From Puffinus mauretanicus (Eukaryota > Chordata > Aves > Procellariiformes > Procellariidae): a DNA stretch of 64,000 bases. Below, in pieces: positions 14,019 to 28,400 of the stretch. Both the position numbers and the translations under genes were made by a program. Numbering within the stretch: the first letter of the stretch is position 1; each line of letters begins with the position of its first letter. The stretch covers positions 186,001 to 250,000 of the forward strand of contig JAJKFH010003229.1 of assembly GCA_023333565.1 (NCBI GenBank), in the 5' to 3' direction. Under the pieces are notes generated by a model. That model did not search any database and was not told the origin of the DNA. It saw nothing but the letters and a program-made list of their open reading frames with translations.

Positions 14019-15231
14019 TGTGCTGGTTTTGGCTGGGATAGAGTTAATTCTCTTTATAGTAGCAAGCAGGAGTAGGGAGGTGATCGTGCCCCTGTACGTG
14101 GCACTGGTGAGGCCACACCTCGAATACTGTGTTCAGTTTTGGGCCCCTCACCACAAGAAGGACATTGAGGTGCTGGAGCGTGTCCAGAGAAGGGCAACGA
14201 AGCTGGTGAAGGGTCTGGAGCACAAGTCTCATGAGGAGCGGCTGAGGGAGCTGGGACTGTTTAGGCTGGAGAAGAGGAGGCTGAGGGGAGACCTTATTGC
14301 ACTCTACAACTACCTGAAAGGAGGTTGTAGCGAGGTGGGTGTTGATCTTTTCTCCCAAGGAACTAGCAATAGGACAAGAGGAAATGGCCTCAAGTTGTGC
14401 CAAGGGAGGTTTAGATTGGACATTAGGAAAAAATTCTTTACTGAAAGAGTGGTCAGGCCTTGGACCAGGCTGCCCCGGGAAGTGGTTGAGTCACCATCCC
14501 TGGAAGTATTTAAAAGACGTGTAGATGTGGCGCTTAGGGACATGGTGTAGTGGGCATGGTGGTGTTGGATTGGCGGTTGGACTTGATGATTTTAGAGGTC
14601 TTTCCCAACCTTAATGATTCTATGATTCTATGATTCTAGTATGGGGCTATATTTCGGATTTGTGCTTAACACAGTGTTGATAACACAGGGATGTTTTCGT
14701 TACTGCTGAGCAGTGTTTACAAAGAATCTGCTCCTTTTCTGCTCCTCACCCCACCCCACCAGCGAGGAGGCTGGGGGTGCACAAGAAGCTGGGAGGGGAC
14801 ACAGCCGGGACAACTGACCTCAACTGACCAAAGGGATATTCCATACCATACGACGTCATGCTCAGCATATAAAGCTGGGGGAAGAAGAAGGAAAGGGGGG
14901 ACATTCGGAGTGATGGTGTTTGTCTTCCCAAGTAACGGTTACGCGTTTTCTTACGGTTTTCTTCCTCGGGACCTGTTTTTTTTCCTGCGTGATGGAGCCC
15001 TGCTTTCCCGGAGATGGCTGAACACCTGCCTGCCGGTGGGAAGTGGTGAATGAATTCCTTGTTTTGCTTTGCTTGAGTGCGCAGCTTTTGCTTTCCATAT
15101 TAAACTGTCTTATCTCAGCCCACGACTTTTCTCACTTCTACCCTTCTGATTCTCTCCCCCACGCCACTGGGGGGGGGAGTGAGCGAGCGGCTGGGTGGTG
15201 CTTAGTCGCCAGCTGGAGTTAAACCACGACA
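14019..15231 (+). mobile_element. Solo LTR (ERVL-type), interrupted by a CR1
   Basis: The LTR begins TGTGCTGGTTTTGGCTGGGA and ends GTTAAACCACGACA, flanked by the 5-bp duplication CAGAT. It is split: the left part is 14019 to about 14067, a CR1 occupies about 14068-14637, and the LTR resumes at ctagtatggggctat. With the CR1 removed the LTR is about 640 bp. It has a CRE-like ACGTCA (14853-14858), a TATA box TATAAA (14868-14873) and an ATTAAA-type polyadenylation region near 15100. No internal retroviral sequence flanks it, so it is a solo LTR left by LTR-LTR recombination. It is in the sense orientation of MID1. Its open frames are not genes. Confidence 0.85.
14068..14637 (+). mobile_element. 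CR1 LINE, 5'-truncated, nested in the solo LTR
   Basis: A 570 bp 3' fragment of a CR1. The open frame to the stop at 14548-14550 encodes the end of the ORF2 reverse transcriptase, including [40 protein letters not shown] and [19 protein letters not shown]. It ends with the CR1 signature repeat attctatgattctatgattct. The open frame that seems to start at 14008 runs in from the LTR, so its first codons are not CR1. The coding part is intact, but the element lacks the endonuclease and most of the RT, so it cannot move by itself. It must be younger than the LTR it interrupts. Confidence 0.9.
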
Positions 15232-15236
15232 CAGAT
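15232..15236. repeat. Target-site duplication, right copy (cagat)
   Basis: The second copy of CAGAT, immediately after the LTR end ACA at 15231, pairing with 14014-14018. Confidence 0.8.
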
Positions 15237-15307
15237 AAGTGATGGTCTCAATGCAAAATCAATGTGGTAGTTCAGCTACAGAACAATTGTGCCTTCACTC
15301 ATTGTGC

Positions 15308-15385
15308 CTTTTTCTTCTCATGTCCCAGCCAGTCCTTCAGTCATGTAGTCATCACAGGCGGTTCCGAGCACTGGAAAGGGAACAC
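15308..15385 (+). repeat. MID1: Perfect 78-base duplication, copy 1
   Basis: It runs from ctttttcttctcatgtccca to gcactggaaagggaacac and is identical base for base to 18479-18556, 3171 bases downstream in the next intron. The flanks differ on both sides. It has no poly(A), no terminal repeats and no coding signal that I can support. Confidence 0.9.
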
Positions 15386-16292
15386 CTGTGGCAGATTTTT
15401 ATTGGGAAAAGATGAGGATTCCTCTGAGCAGTCAGTGAAATATTTTATGCCAGGAAACTGATGCTTTTATTTCCTTTCTTCCTCTTAGGAAACCCATTCA
15501 CATGCAGCCTAAAAAAATAAATATCATTCGGTAGGTATGGTTCAGTGAAACAAGATGTGGACTGATGTTGCTATAAGCAGTTTACTACAGGTGCTAGGCA
15601 CAACTGGGGTTTTCATGGGGTGTAACACTAGGTTCTTTTTTTTCAGGAGGTAGACAGATGATTGCTTTACATGATCTAGTTTTCAATAGTCTTGAGAAAA
15701 ACAGTGCTGCAAGGTTGCTTTTCTTTGCTTCTTCTATTCACATATAGCAAACTCTTTGAATCTTTTGTAGCTGATATTTAGGGAGGCTACATGTGATCAG
15801 GATGCTCACTGGTATCATTCTTTTTTCCCACTTTACACCAGGAAACTGCAACAAAGAAATGTTGTCATTCTGGTCCAAAGGCCACAACCAACGTGTGAGT
15901 TCAACCACAGGCTTAGACTTCTAGACTTCAAATCAGGGTGGTGGTGGGGTTCGTCTCACCTCATTTCAGAGAAGTTAGAGATCTCACCTATGCTAGTCAC
16001 CTAGGCTTCCTCTGTGGCCAAGAAAAGAGACACTTGTAGCAGGATGTTCACACCTGTAGAAGTGATAGAAACTACTCACTGATTTCTGCCTCTCCTCAGA
16101 GTCCAGAAAAATATGTTAGGCATTGCAGCTCTTCATTAGATGACAAGGTGATATGAGTCCCACCTGAAACTGTGCCTCAGTTACCCATTTGCACAGCAGG
16201 ATGAATAGCTGCCTGCCTCTCAGGGATGCTATGTAATATAAGAGGACTTTGAGACAACAGCTATATAATTCTTAGACTGAAATTTGGGGTCT

Positions 16293-16398
16293 GAGTTCTG
16301 TTTCTAATGATCTTTTGTTATGAAAAGCACATCCCAAATTAGGAAGAGTTCTGTTTCTAATGATCTTTTGTTATGAAAAGCACATCCCAAATTAGGAA
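16293..16398 (+). repeat. Two-copy tandem duplication, 53-bp unit
   Basis: The unit gagttctgtttctaatgatc... is repeated without change at 16293-16345 and 16346-16398. This is a simple local duplication in the intron with no apparent function. Confidence 0.9.
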
Positions 16399-17740
16399 GG
16401 AATCTCCCAGTATGGTTATGAATTGTCTGTAAGTCTGTAAACCTGTATCACAGGTCTTTTTCTTTCAAGTTTTGTGTCCAGTAGCCTTTTAATTTTTACT
16501 TTACATGAAGGTTTTGTATTGCCTAGTATGCAGAGCTGAAATTACTACTGACTTCTAAAAGATTCTCTTCACTAGTACTTACTGGTTTACTGGTAAAACA
16601 TGAGTTAAAAGCTGAAAGCTGTTTTTTAATAGCACAGTAGCTTTCATAACATGTTCTATGCCCACTAAAGGCAGAGACCAAGAATTCTGTCAGGTTCCTA
16701 ATCTGGTCAAGCATTTTTCTTTTTGAAGTTTGACAGTCTTACATATGCACACACATGCATACACTTCCATCTGCATATATCTTTTTCTAGCTATATAGCT
16801 ATATAAAAGGTTATGAATATATATACACTTCATGAATGTTAAATTTGTTATTTATGTAAACATTTGTAATAAGAAAGCTGTCAGACTGGGGATCCATTAG
16901 ACCAGGAGCTGTTCAAAATGCAGTAAGTAATATGGGTGATTGACTGACATTGCAGTTATATCACGGTAGGAAAAATTTATGTAGATGAATAAATTCATCT
17001 CAATGGAGTATTTTCCTGTTTTGCAGATGATATTGCTCCTCCCTTATTTTACTTACTTCCTACATATTATACGTCTGTGGTAGGCATCAAATGTACCCAA
17101 AAACGTTCGTAAATGGAAAATTATCCAACTCTTCCCCAGCTGACATCTAACCATGAGGACATAAATCAAAAAGTTACATCCATTAAATTTACTGGCTTAG
17201 ATTACAAAGTCTGGAGTGTAAAAGCCAAAGCTTGCTCTGGAGTCCACAGTCTACCCTGTTTGGCCTCCCATGATTTGCTTCACGTCTTAAAGAATGCATA
17301 CCTGGGGACTGTCAGCAAAGGTGCCTCCCCAGCCCTCCTAGCTTTACTGCTTACGTTAGTTTTCTGAGGCTTAAACTGAGTTCATTAATCCAAACAGTAG
17401 GTTGATGGGATCTCCATAATCCTCTGGTTCTTAAGCAATAAAGAATTCCTTGTGCTGGGATATGAAAAATCTCAGACTGCTCATGCCTCCACTGAGTCGT
17501 TTCTTAAATGTCCATTTTTTATGGTTGACTTCACATAGCAAGAACTTAAAAGGTACGTTGGCTGAGGGCGGATGGAACGAGTTAGTGGAATTAAGTAGCG
17601 ACTCGGTAAATGTAACAGCACTTTAAGAGGTACAGAAGCAAAATTCATATCGGTCGTTGGGTGCTCGGGAGTGCTCTAAATGTTTCTCTGTTACAAAGTG
17701 TTTAGTATGTTATGACTATGTGCTCTGTTTGAAATTGCAG

Positions 17741-17902
17741 GTTTATGCAACTCAGCCGACAGCTGGATGATTGTTCCCAATATCAAACAAAACCACTACA
17801 CAGTGCACGGGTTACAGAGTGGCACTAAGTACATCTTCATTGTTAAGGCCATTAATCAGGCGGGCAGCAGAAGCAGCGAGCCCGGCAAGCTCAAGACAAA
17901 CA
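17741..17902 (+). CDS. MID1: MID1 exon: second half of the FN3 domain
   Basis: A 162 bp internal exon, with acceptor ttgcag ending at 17740 and donor gtgagt from 17903. The first two bases complete the Ser codon split from the previous exon, and the frame continues as [19 protein letters not shown], then [20 protein letters not shown] and EPGKLKTN. The [10 protein letters not shown] and [14 protein letters not shown] segments are the E-G strand core typical of FN3 domains, where the Tyr is the conserved F-strand residue. It ends with one base of a split Ser codon, so phase is kept. Together with the exon at 7692 it makes one complete FN3 domain. No damage is seen. Confidence 0.95.
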
Positions 17903-18478
17903 GTGAGTAACGTGAGATCTGGCACGCACGCATTCTTCTCCTTTCTTGCCTTTATTTTAGGTTGGATCTTTGGAAGAATCAAGAGTGCAGAGCAGCTTAA
18001 CTTGTTTAAAGTGCTTCCCACAATGAAAGCCACTTATTTAACTCAATCCAAGACTGCCAGAGTCTTCAGTAGGGCAGAAGTTACTTTTTTTTGGTGAGAT
18101 GCATCTGTAGTTTGGTCACTGGAAATATCATTTAGGAACAGAGCCATCACATGTGAAATGATTGAAAATACTCTTTTGTGGTTTTGTTTTAATGTCCTCT
18201 CTATTCTTTTTCCTCTACAAAGCAAAACCTTTTCTTACGTTTGCAATAAAACTTTTTTTTTTTTTGTATAATGTTCCTAAGGTAATTGCTAGTTTAATTT
18301 TATCCTCCAAAATGATCTCTTTCTTAGGACACCAGAATACTTTCTTAGCTCCATCCTTCTCAGTTTTTTGTGGAGTTCAACAAGGTGGTAGAGTAGTCAG
18401 AGATCCCACTTCAAAAAAGCAATGGTTACACAAATTATTAGCAGATGTAGTATAGCAATTTTAAGACTGCTTTTCAGT

Positions 18479-18556
18479 CTTTTTCTTCTCATGTCCCAGC
18501 CAGTCCTTCAGTCATGTAGTCATCACAGGCGGTTCCGAGCACTGGAAAGGGAACAC
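18479..18556 (+). repeat. MID1: Perfect 78-base duplication, copy 2
   Basis: Identical to 15308-15385. The right flank here is tgagatttgtgcacc, against ctgtggcagattt for copy 1, so the identity ends sharply. Confidence 0.9.
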
Positions 18557-18980
18557 TGAGATTTGTGCACCCTCAGAAACCTGCTTCTTGTAGGGGAGGG
18601 TGCTCGAAGAGGGGCGATACTGAATGTTGCAAGACGGAGGCTGCAGGGAATGGCACGTACACGTTTCTCATTTTCCCCTTTCTGCTATTAACCTGGCTTG
18701 CATTTCTGTGTAAAAGCTGCTCATACAAACCCCACATCTGCTACCAAGAATCTGCTTATTGTTAAACCTGGTAACCTACAAGCAAACGCATAACCAGAGG
18801 ACCCATTTGGAAATAGCAGTCTTTATCCTTTTGTCTCTTTGTGACCCAGTGTGGCACAAAAGCAATCTCTCAGGTGACTGTGAGAAATGATGTGACCAGA
18901 TACACTTCAGTACAGACAAGGACATCCTTCAGACACTGCTTCAGCAACACGAAGGCTACTAACCAGTTAGAGAGGCGTTT

Positions 18981-19020
18981 TACCGTAGGTATTTTACTGC
19001 TACCATAGGTATTTTACTGC
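18981..19020 (+). repeat. Two-copy 20-bp tandem repeat
   Basis: taccgtaggtattttactgc is followed directly by taccataggtattttactgc, one base different. Intronic, no function seen. Confidence 0.85.
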
Positions 19021-20318
19021 TACCGAGTGGTAAGAAAAAGCAGGTAAAACGTGCCTTTCTTTCCAATACTTTCCAATGGATTCATTTTATATTTGATCAT
19101 AATGCATAGCTAAATACACATTATGAAAGTAGATGATAACTCTAAAGCTAAAAGTACTCCTTATCTAATTCCTGACCCATGTCTAACAATGTTAATTGAG
19201 AATTAGTATTGCCTCAATCATCTCCCATTTTAAATGTCTGCATTTTCAGATTGCCTAGAGATCTGAACCAACACATATTGACTGTCACTGTTCAGATTAA
19301 CATAATGTCTTCTTTCCCCCACATTAATGCTTTCAGATTTACTGCATGAAAAATGCTTTACTGTTCCTTCATAAACTCGGAACGATTTACACCTTATTTG
19401 AAGTACACGTGTCAGTGCCTGACACAGACCTCACGAGAGCGCTCATTTCTGTTTTCTGTGCATGTCATCACATCTTCCGCTTACATTTTTTTTTTCCCTT
19501 GATATGAAAGACAGTCAGAAGGGAAAAGGGCTATGCTGGACCACTCATGGGGTCACAGTTTCCTAGTTGTCTCCTGGTGGAGGTAAATGATCGTTCTGCT
19601 TTTTGACACAATGAGCAAGCCTGTCGGAATTGTGACGGGCTTTATATATCTACAGGGTTCGGTTTACCAAAAAGCTTCCTGTTATTTTCTACAAACCTTG
19701 TGCTATGGCCGAAGATACTTGCCAAGAGCAACAGCCTCAGTAATGTTTTTACACCATATTATTTGGACCAAGTTACAGTTCACTTCCTTCTTTTTAATGC
19801 ACAGTATCCAGCACCACATGGGCATCCTTCCAAAGCGATCCTGAATTGTTGACTGTGCTTGTTATAAATAAAGCTGTGAGTGAACAAACAGACAAGGCTA
19901 GTGCTGCTTCTTATTTTCAAACTCATTTTGTGGGATTTGAAATCATACTTTTTTGTAGTAACGATGAAGATGTTATTGTGGAGCTTTATCCCTAGAGAAT
20001 TAATAGAATGTAACTTATTCTAAATCTAATGTGCTGTGAAAAAAGCAACCCTCAGACCTTTATTAGCATGTATATTGGTTTCAATTACATGCAAGCATTA
20101 GAGTATTCAGGTTACCTCTAGGTCAGAGATAATGGGCTTGATGATTATGCAGGGCTCTTTTCAGGGATTATCAACACGGGGAAGTTAGTGCACAATGAGA
20201 TTGACAGTAAACTGACAATGCAAACTAGCTATTGCAGGGAGCAGAATAGGTTAGTCTCTCTCGAGAATGCTTCAGAGGAGGAGATTAATATGGTTATGTA
20301 ATCTTGTGGGCTCCTTAG

Positions 20319-22526
<2,208 letters not shown>

Positions 22527-24518
22527 CTGCTAAAAGCCAAAAGGTAGGATGATGCGTCTTCCCAGGGCGGCCAGGCGGCTGCCCGCAGGAGCTTGCCCGG
22601 AGCTGGTGGACCGCGCGGCATCCCGGCCGTCACGGCCGAGTCCAGCCAGAACTGAAAAGGGGACAATATCTCTTTACTGTGTACTTTGTAAGGAAGGACA
22701 AAAGGTGGCTTTAATAATATCTTAGAACGTTCTTTTGAAGTTGGTTTTGTTTGGTTGGTTTTGTATTTAGTCTCTTACAGGAAGATTTATAAATTATTTA
22801 TAAAGACAAAAAAAAAAAGAGAGAGAGAAGGGAAAGTCTGGTTTGGACACCTGGAAAATTACTTACTTGTTTTGCACATTGATGGTCCTATTAATTAAAG
22901 TTTCATCAGCCCTTTACATCATTTTATTTTACAGTGGATAAAAGCAGGAAATTGGAAGGATGAAAACTGCGCAGTGGACAAGTCAGTATACTGCAGGTTT
23001 TATTCGTGCCAATATTAGCGCTCTCATTACCAGTCTCATTGAGTGCAAGATCTCCTAATTTCTACTTTGCACATGGGAGGATGCAGACCAAAAAGAACAA
23101 AAATAAACAAGTAAGGAAATGCAGCTAGCCAACACAGCAAAAGAAGAATTTTTAATTTACTTCTGTTCACAGGGCAGTGCTCTCTCTGTTCATAAAAAAA
23201 CATGAAATATGTCCTAGAAATGTGAGTGGATAAATCATCTGGAGATTTATTTTATTGATGGCAACATTCCCATCTACCAGTGCTTCGCCTTCGTCTTTGG
23301 GAAACATTGTAGAATCACTGAGGATGTGAAAGACTGATACCATCTCTGAGAATCAGCAATGCTGGAGGAAAACAGCCAACCCAAGGTCTGACTGTAGACT
23401 AATTTGATAAAGCACGGCATCATTTAAGGATTGATTGTAATAGAAGATGTCATGGTTCTGATGGTAGACGTGTGAATGCTTATTGCTGATTTTACAAGGT
23501 TCAACGTAGCAAGCCCAGCCAACAACTCGGAAGTGAGACATGCGCCACTTTACCATTGATTTTAAATTAAATACAAATGTTTCATTGTCGTATGCTATGT
23601 AGTCTCTATAACAAAGCAAGGAAATCTGTTTTACATGTGCTGTATGGAGAAACACTGCAGCTGGGGTTTGCTCATAGTTATCATTGTCCTGGGTTGTTTG
23701 GGAAAGCACAGTTCTCTTTGTGAGTGAGGAGTAAATAACAAGTTTTCAGCAGCAGTAGGAATCTGCATGGGCAGGCCCTACGTTCACCCTGGTGCTGGTG
23801 GATGAACTTCAGTGAAGGCAATAGAGGTTGTACCTACTTTATCTCAAAGCTGAATCAGGTGCATTTTTTTTCTCTTTTCCTTCTACAGAATAGAAGCCCT
23901 TTGTAATTACTACGATGCTTATGTATAAATGATCATTTTGGGAGATGCTTGAGGCATATGACAACTTCAAAAGAATGGTTTTCCGACAGTGTTTTGTTGT
24001 TACTATGCAAGTGGTGAAAATCTGCCTGTGTAGAAAGAGGATAAATTGAATATCAGCTTTAAGAAAAGATTTGCTCAGTAATTTATAACCATGCTTTAGG
24101 TGTCTTTGGAAAAGGATGCCTTAATGCACTTTGTTCACTAATGGATCCAAACTAAAATTGTCCCAAGCTCAGCTTCAGATTTTTTAAATACTGATTCTCC
24201 AGGTACCAAGCTGTACTACAGTTTGCCTTATGATGATGTAGAAAACTTTTGAGCAAGATGAGGAATACATACATGCCTATTTGTTTTTTTCCTTTTTTTT
24301 TAATAGAAAATAAATGCCTATCCATGTTCCTTTGATTTCCCTTTACATGCCCTGCTAAATGCTAATTAAATGGAGAAAAGTCTGACTACGTTGCTGGTAC
24401 CATGGCTTTCAGCTGGGGCAGCATCCCATGGTTCACAAGTAGTAACCACTGATCTTTCCAGAGTTGACATAAATAAGTGAAAATGTGTACATATAGCGTT
24501 TGTCATAGTGTCTTTAAT

Positions 24519-24524
24519 AATAAA
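24519..24524 (+). terminator. MID1: Candidate proximal polyadenylation signal AATAAA
   Basis: Canonical hexamer within ctttaataataaagaaatg, about 2.0 kb after the MID1 stop. No strong GT-rich element follows closely, so use is uncertain. Confidence 0.35.
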
Positions 24525-25435
24525 GAAATGTATACCCTCAAAAATGAAAAAATAAACAAATCCCCAAACATTACATTTTATAGTTGATCACAATGCCACT
24601 AATACAATCTGAGGTACGTTGCCCAGATGATCTGGCCTGGGATGTTTGGAAGGTAGCTGAGATGGCATGAAAATTATTATAATGAGTTTACAGGAGATGA
24701 CTGATGCAAAACAGGGATAAAAAGATGCAGGAGGAAAGGAGTTTTAATGTAGGATTATTGCCAAGTTTCTGCCTAAAAGGAAAAAGTATATTACCAAAGT
24801 ACATGTAGCAAGGCTGTGTATCTTCTCTTTTGCCAGAAATATTAAATCTAGAAGCTGATTTCAGTGGCGGACAAACTGAAAACACTGTTCAGTGTTTGGA
24901 CATACAATGTTGGCAGAGATTGAGCTGGGTGGAAGTAATATCGTAAGTTTGGAAAGATCCCCAATGATCTCACATATTTTCATTGTAAAGATAGACCGTG
25001 AGTCTAAAGACAGATCATGGTTTTGGCCAATGGAAGAAGAATGGTCTGTTATCTATAGGCCTTGCTGTATCATTTTTATTTTAACACAGAATACTTCATT
25101 TGGAGCTAAGCCACATTTCTCCAGTGGACTATTCATTCAGTCAGCACTCTTTGTGCGTGTATGTTTGTGTATATATGTATACATATGTATGGGTACACAC
25201 ACACCAGTATATGCGCAAGTATAGTGGGTCATTTGTGTATATGCATACATACATATATACACACACAGACTGACAGTAATTAGCCAGGTGTTCCTTTTTT
25301 GCTTGTTTCTTGAACGATTTCGTATTCTGTATGACTATGAGGAAACAAGTTTGCTATGAATGGTATTCTTCCGGACATTTTTTAATGAACAAAATCTGTT
25401 TATTTTACAATACTTGATTCAATGCCTGATTAATC

Positions 25436-25441
25436 AATAAA
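25436..25441 (+). terminator. MID1: Candidate distal polyadenylation signal AATAAA
   Basis: Hexamer in taatcaataaaaacatcc with a GT-rich downstream element (cttctgtggtctgtggc) about 25-40 bases on. This is the best-formed polyadenylation site after MID1 in the window. Confidence 0.5.
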
Positions 25442-28400
25442 AACATCCATTTGAAAACGTAGCTTCTGTGGTCTGTGGCATTTTGCATGGTCCATAGTAA
25501 TCAATTGAAATCTGGGGGAACAGTAATCCTCGTGTAAAAATAAAACTGGTACTTTAATGTAGCGTGCAGTCTTAGATGAGGGGTTTTCCCTGATTTTTGA
25601 AAGTTTTGTGACTAGGAATGGAGTAGCATTGAATAATGCCGTGTTTAACAAAGGCAGATTTTTGAAGTAATAGTCTGCTGAGATGCAAGCAATGAAAGTA
25701 GTAGATAAAGCCTGTGTTGGTTAAAATGACTGTTTCAAAGGTGTATTTAAAACCCAAGCTGGGATTCAGCAGAGTTAGAGCAAACTGTAGCACAATCTCT
25801 TTAGAGGACAGTAGCATTGGCTCAGAGTAATCAAAGCTCTTGTCGAGCTTGAGGTAGTGGAACAGTGGGGGACTTTTTTCTTTCCGAGGCCAGATAAGAT
25901 TTTCCGTGTGTTAGGCTCCTATGTGTTAATGCACGCCTAATGGGGAAAAAGTCTTTCAGAAATGTGCTGTATGTCATAAATTATTTAGTAGACTGTCTCC
26001 AGCCCACTGTAGTTTCCCATTGTTGGCTTTCAGAGAGCAATGAGAGAGCTGAAGTTGCTGCATTTTCTGCCATGAGTTTATTCTTTGTCTGTTTTGGGTA
26101 TCCCATTTCTCAACTGCTCAGCCAAGAGACCTCCACTGAGCAGTGGGTCCCAAGGGTAGAAAGCATAAAAATCCCTCACATGTGGATACACTGTGAAAAG
26201 CTGGAAATTGGCAAGTACAGGTGAAAACACATGCATGTTCTTTGTTATATTAGCAATAGTAGGTCACTAAACAGCAGTGTGCATCATCTGTTTTAATCCT
26301 GCATCTTAATTGCAAAGACTATGTTCTTTTCTTGTTAGAATATGCAACAGGACACTATTGAGACCACAAATTAAAGTGTCAGCTATTTAACCATTTATAG
26401 CACTATGAAAAACTATTGGCTGTGGGAGATTTCATTAAACTATTATTTGACATCGAACATAGTATAACTATTTCTTTCTTAATTATTCTGATAAAGCAGA
26501 TGCCTAGTAGTTCCCAGATTCTGCTTCTAGTTACCAGAGCACAGATTCCCGATAAGCCCATGAACCAAAACAAATTGAGAACTGCTAGGTGGCTCTTATC
26601 TGTATTAGCAAAACTGTGGCTATTCATCTTAACTGGAAACACTGTCTTCATTTCTGGTTTAGGAGTGAAGAAGTGTTGGATCCACACAGAAAGTACACAC
26701 TGGGCCATCTCAGTAACTGGCCAGGGCACACCTGGCCTGACGGCCATTGGTGGGGCAGCTTTGGGAAGCTAGTGATAAGCAAAAAGCATGCACAGGTTGC
26801 TCATGTAGTGATGTACTGGCAATTTTCCTGTAACACTCTCTCTACTGTCTTTTCACATACTGACCTTTCCAGTAGTGGAAGTGTGTATTAAGATACAGGA
26901 ATGTAAAATGCAGTCTTTTCCTGTGTTCCTGGGTTGGTTGCCCCTTTAGAAATTAGCATCTTCAGCATAGTGTTCTGAACTTCAGCCTTAATCTTTGTCT
27001 TCTCCACGTGGAGAAAAGCCCTGGTCGCTCCCAAGTGCTGATAGTGGGTGTTCCAGATTATGCTATTTGTTTTTATTGTGCTTTCTGAAATGAAAGAAAC
27101 TCTCTTTACATTTTAACCTTTGATTTAGGACTTGATTTTCATATAAAAAACTTAAGAGACTAAAGAGCAATGATGTTAACAATGCTTCAATATGGATGAG
27201 ACTCTTGGTTTGGACTGTGAGGCTTAAGGCATCTGTGTACATAAATCTCTGTGCCAGGATAGACTGATTTGTCATTCACGTGGGAGTTGAACAGTACAGG
27301 TGCAAGTGTTTTCTTCTGAGGTAGGCTTTTGTGTTAACTCCACTCTTGGAGTGGAATACTCTGGTTCTTGAATTTTTTTTAATTGGTTTTCTGATTCGAG
27401 TGCAGACCATGTTAGTAAGACTGTAAGTAATACAATCTTTCATCATGTTACTTATTTTAGCAAGCCCTACCGTGTAACGTGCCTCTGGCAGGCCGCTGAA
27501 CACATCAGCTGCAACCATAACCTTTGCAACATCACCTCCAATGTGTGGACTGATGTTTAAGCCATTGACCAAGTATATAACTTTCCCAGGTGGGATTCAT
27601 CTTGCTTTGAGTAAGGAACTGTAGCACAAATGGTGATACCAGTTCAAGGTGAGAGGCTCATATATTTCACAAAGATGATATAGGAGAGGTATGGGCTTGA
27701 ATACCATCAGCGTTGAGGCAGTTCTGGTTTAGAAGCATGACAATGTATTAGGAAGGCACCAAGTCTTCGACTACAATGTGATCAACAGTGTCATTATTAC
27801 TGCTGCCTGAGAGAGGGATGGAGGTAGCAAAAGAGGGAGTTCTGGAGCCGTGCTGAGAGAGATCATTCCGAGTGACAGGACAGCTGGAAACGTGCCACTG
27901 CTACCTGCCCTGGTGCCATGCTGCAGCTCTGCAAAGCAGGTCTGCACCTATTCTTCCTTTTGTTACAGCTCAGCCCCAATCCGCATTCCCAAATGACAGG
28001 AAAAAAATATTGCAATTACATGTTTGAAATCCTAACCTGAATAAAAGCAGCAGGGCAGGGATGACAGCCCCGGGCCTTGATTCTCCTTTATTCACCCAGA
28101 TTTTTACATCTGTTGACTTCAAAGGAGATAGTCCTGATTTACATAGAGGTGGGTACAAGCCCATGAATCTTCAGTTTCCAAAGGGTCAAACCCAAGTGAA
28201 GCAGGAACCCCTGTGAGAACAGCTCAGCATTCCTATTAAATCATGTCTTTGGAGAAAGCACATTAGCTGCTAGCAAAATTGCAGTTTCTCATGAGCTGTT
28301 TCCCAAGGCCAGCACAGGTGTCTTTTAAAATGTATGGTTCTTTTAAAATGTATGGTTCAATAACATTCTTCTTGGGTGAATTGTTCAGGCAATGCTTTGC

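Larger units (their letters stand above)
7836..17740 (+). other. MID1: MID1 intron splitting the FN3 domain
   Basis: A 9.9 kb AT-rich intron from donor gtaagt (7836) to acceptor ttgcag (17735-17740). It holds an ancient CR1 tail (about 8750-9068), a solo LTR with a nested CR1 (14019-15231), one copy of a perfect 78-base duplication (15308-15385), a 53-bp tandem duplication (16293-16398) and short TA/CA-rich tracts (16740-16820). I see no other exon or RNA gene. Confidence 0.75.
22527..25441 (+). other. MID1: Probable MID1 3' UTR
   Basis: Sequence after the stop, AT-rich and free of recognised repeats. It contains several AATAAA hexamers: 24307 region, 24519-24524 and 25436-25441. The last is followed within 30-45 bases by a GT-rich run (tgtggtctgtggc at 25467-25479), the usual downstream element, so it is the best candidate for the distal end. 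The 3' limit is inferred, and usage of the proximal sites cannot be judged from sequence. Confidence 0.5.

Noticed and set aside
14008..14067. Coding start for the CR1 frame at 14008
   Set aside because: Those codons belong to the flank and the LTR start, and the CR1 begins only at about 14068.
25140..25270. CRISPR-like or structured repeat
   Set aside because: It is only a TA/TG/CA-rich low-complexity run. No CRISPR array is expected or seen in a bird genome.
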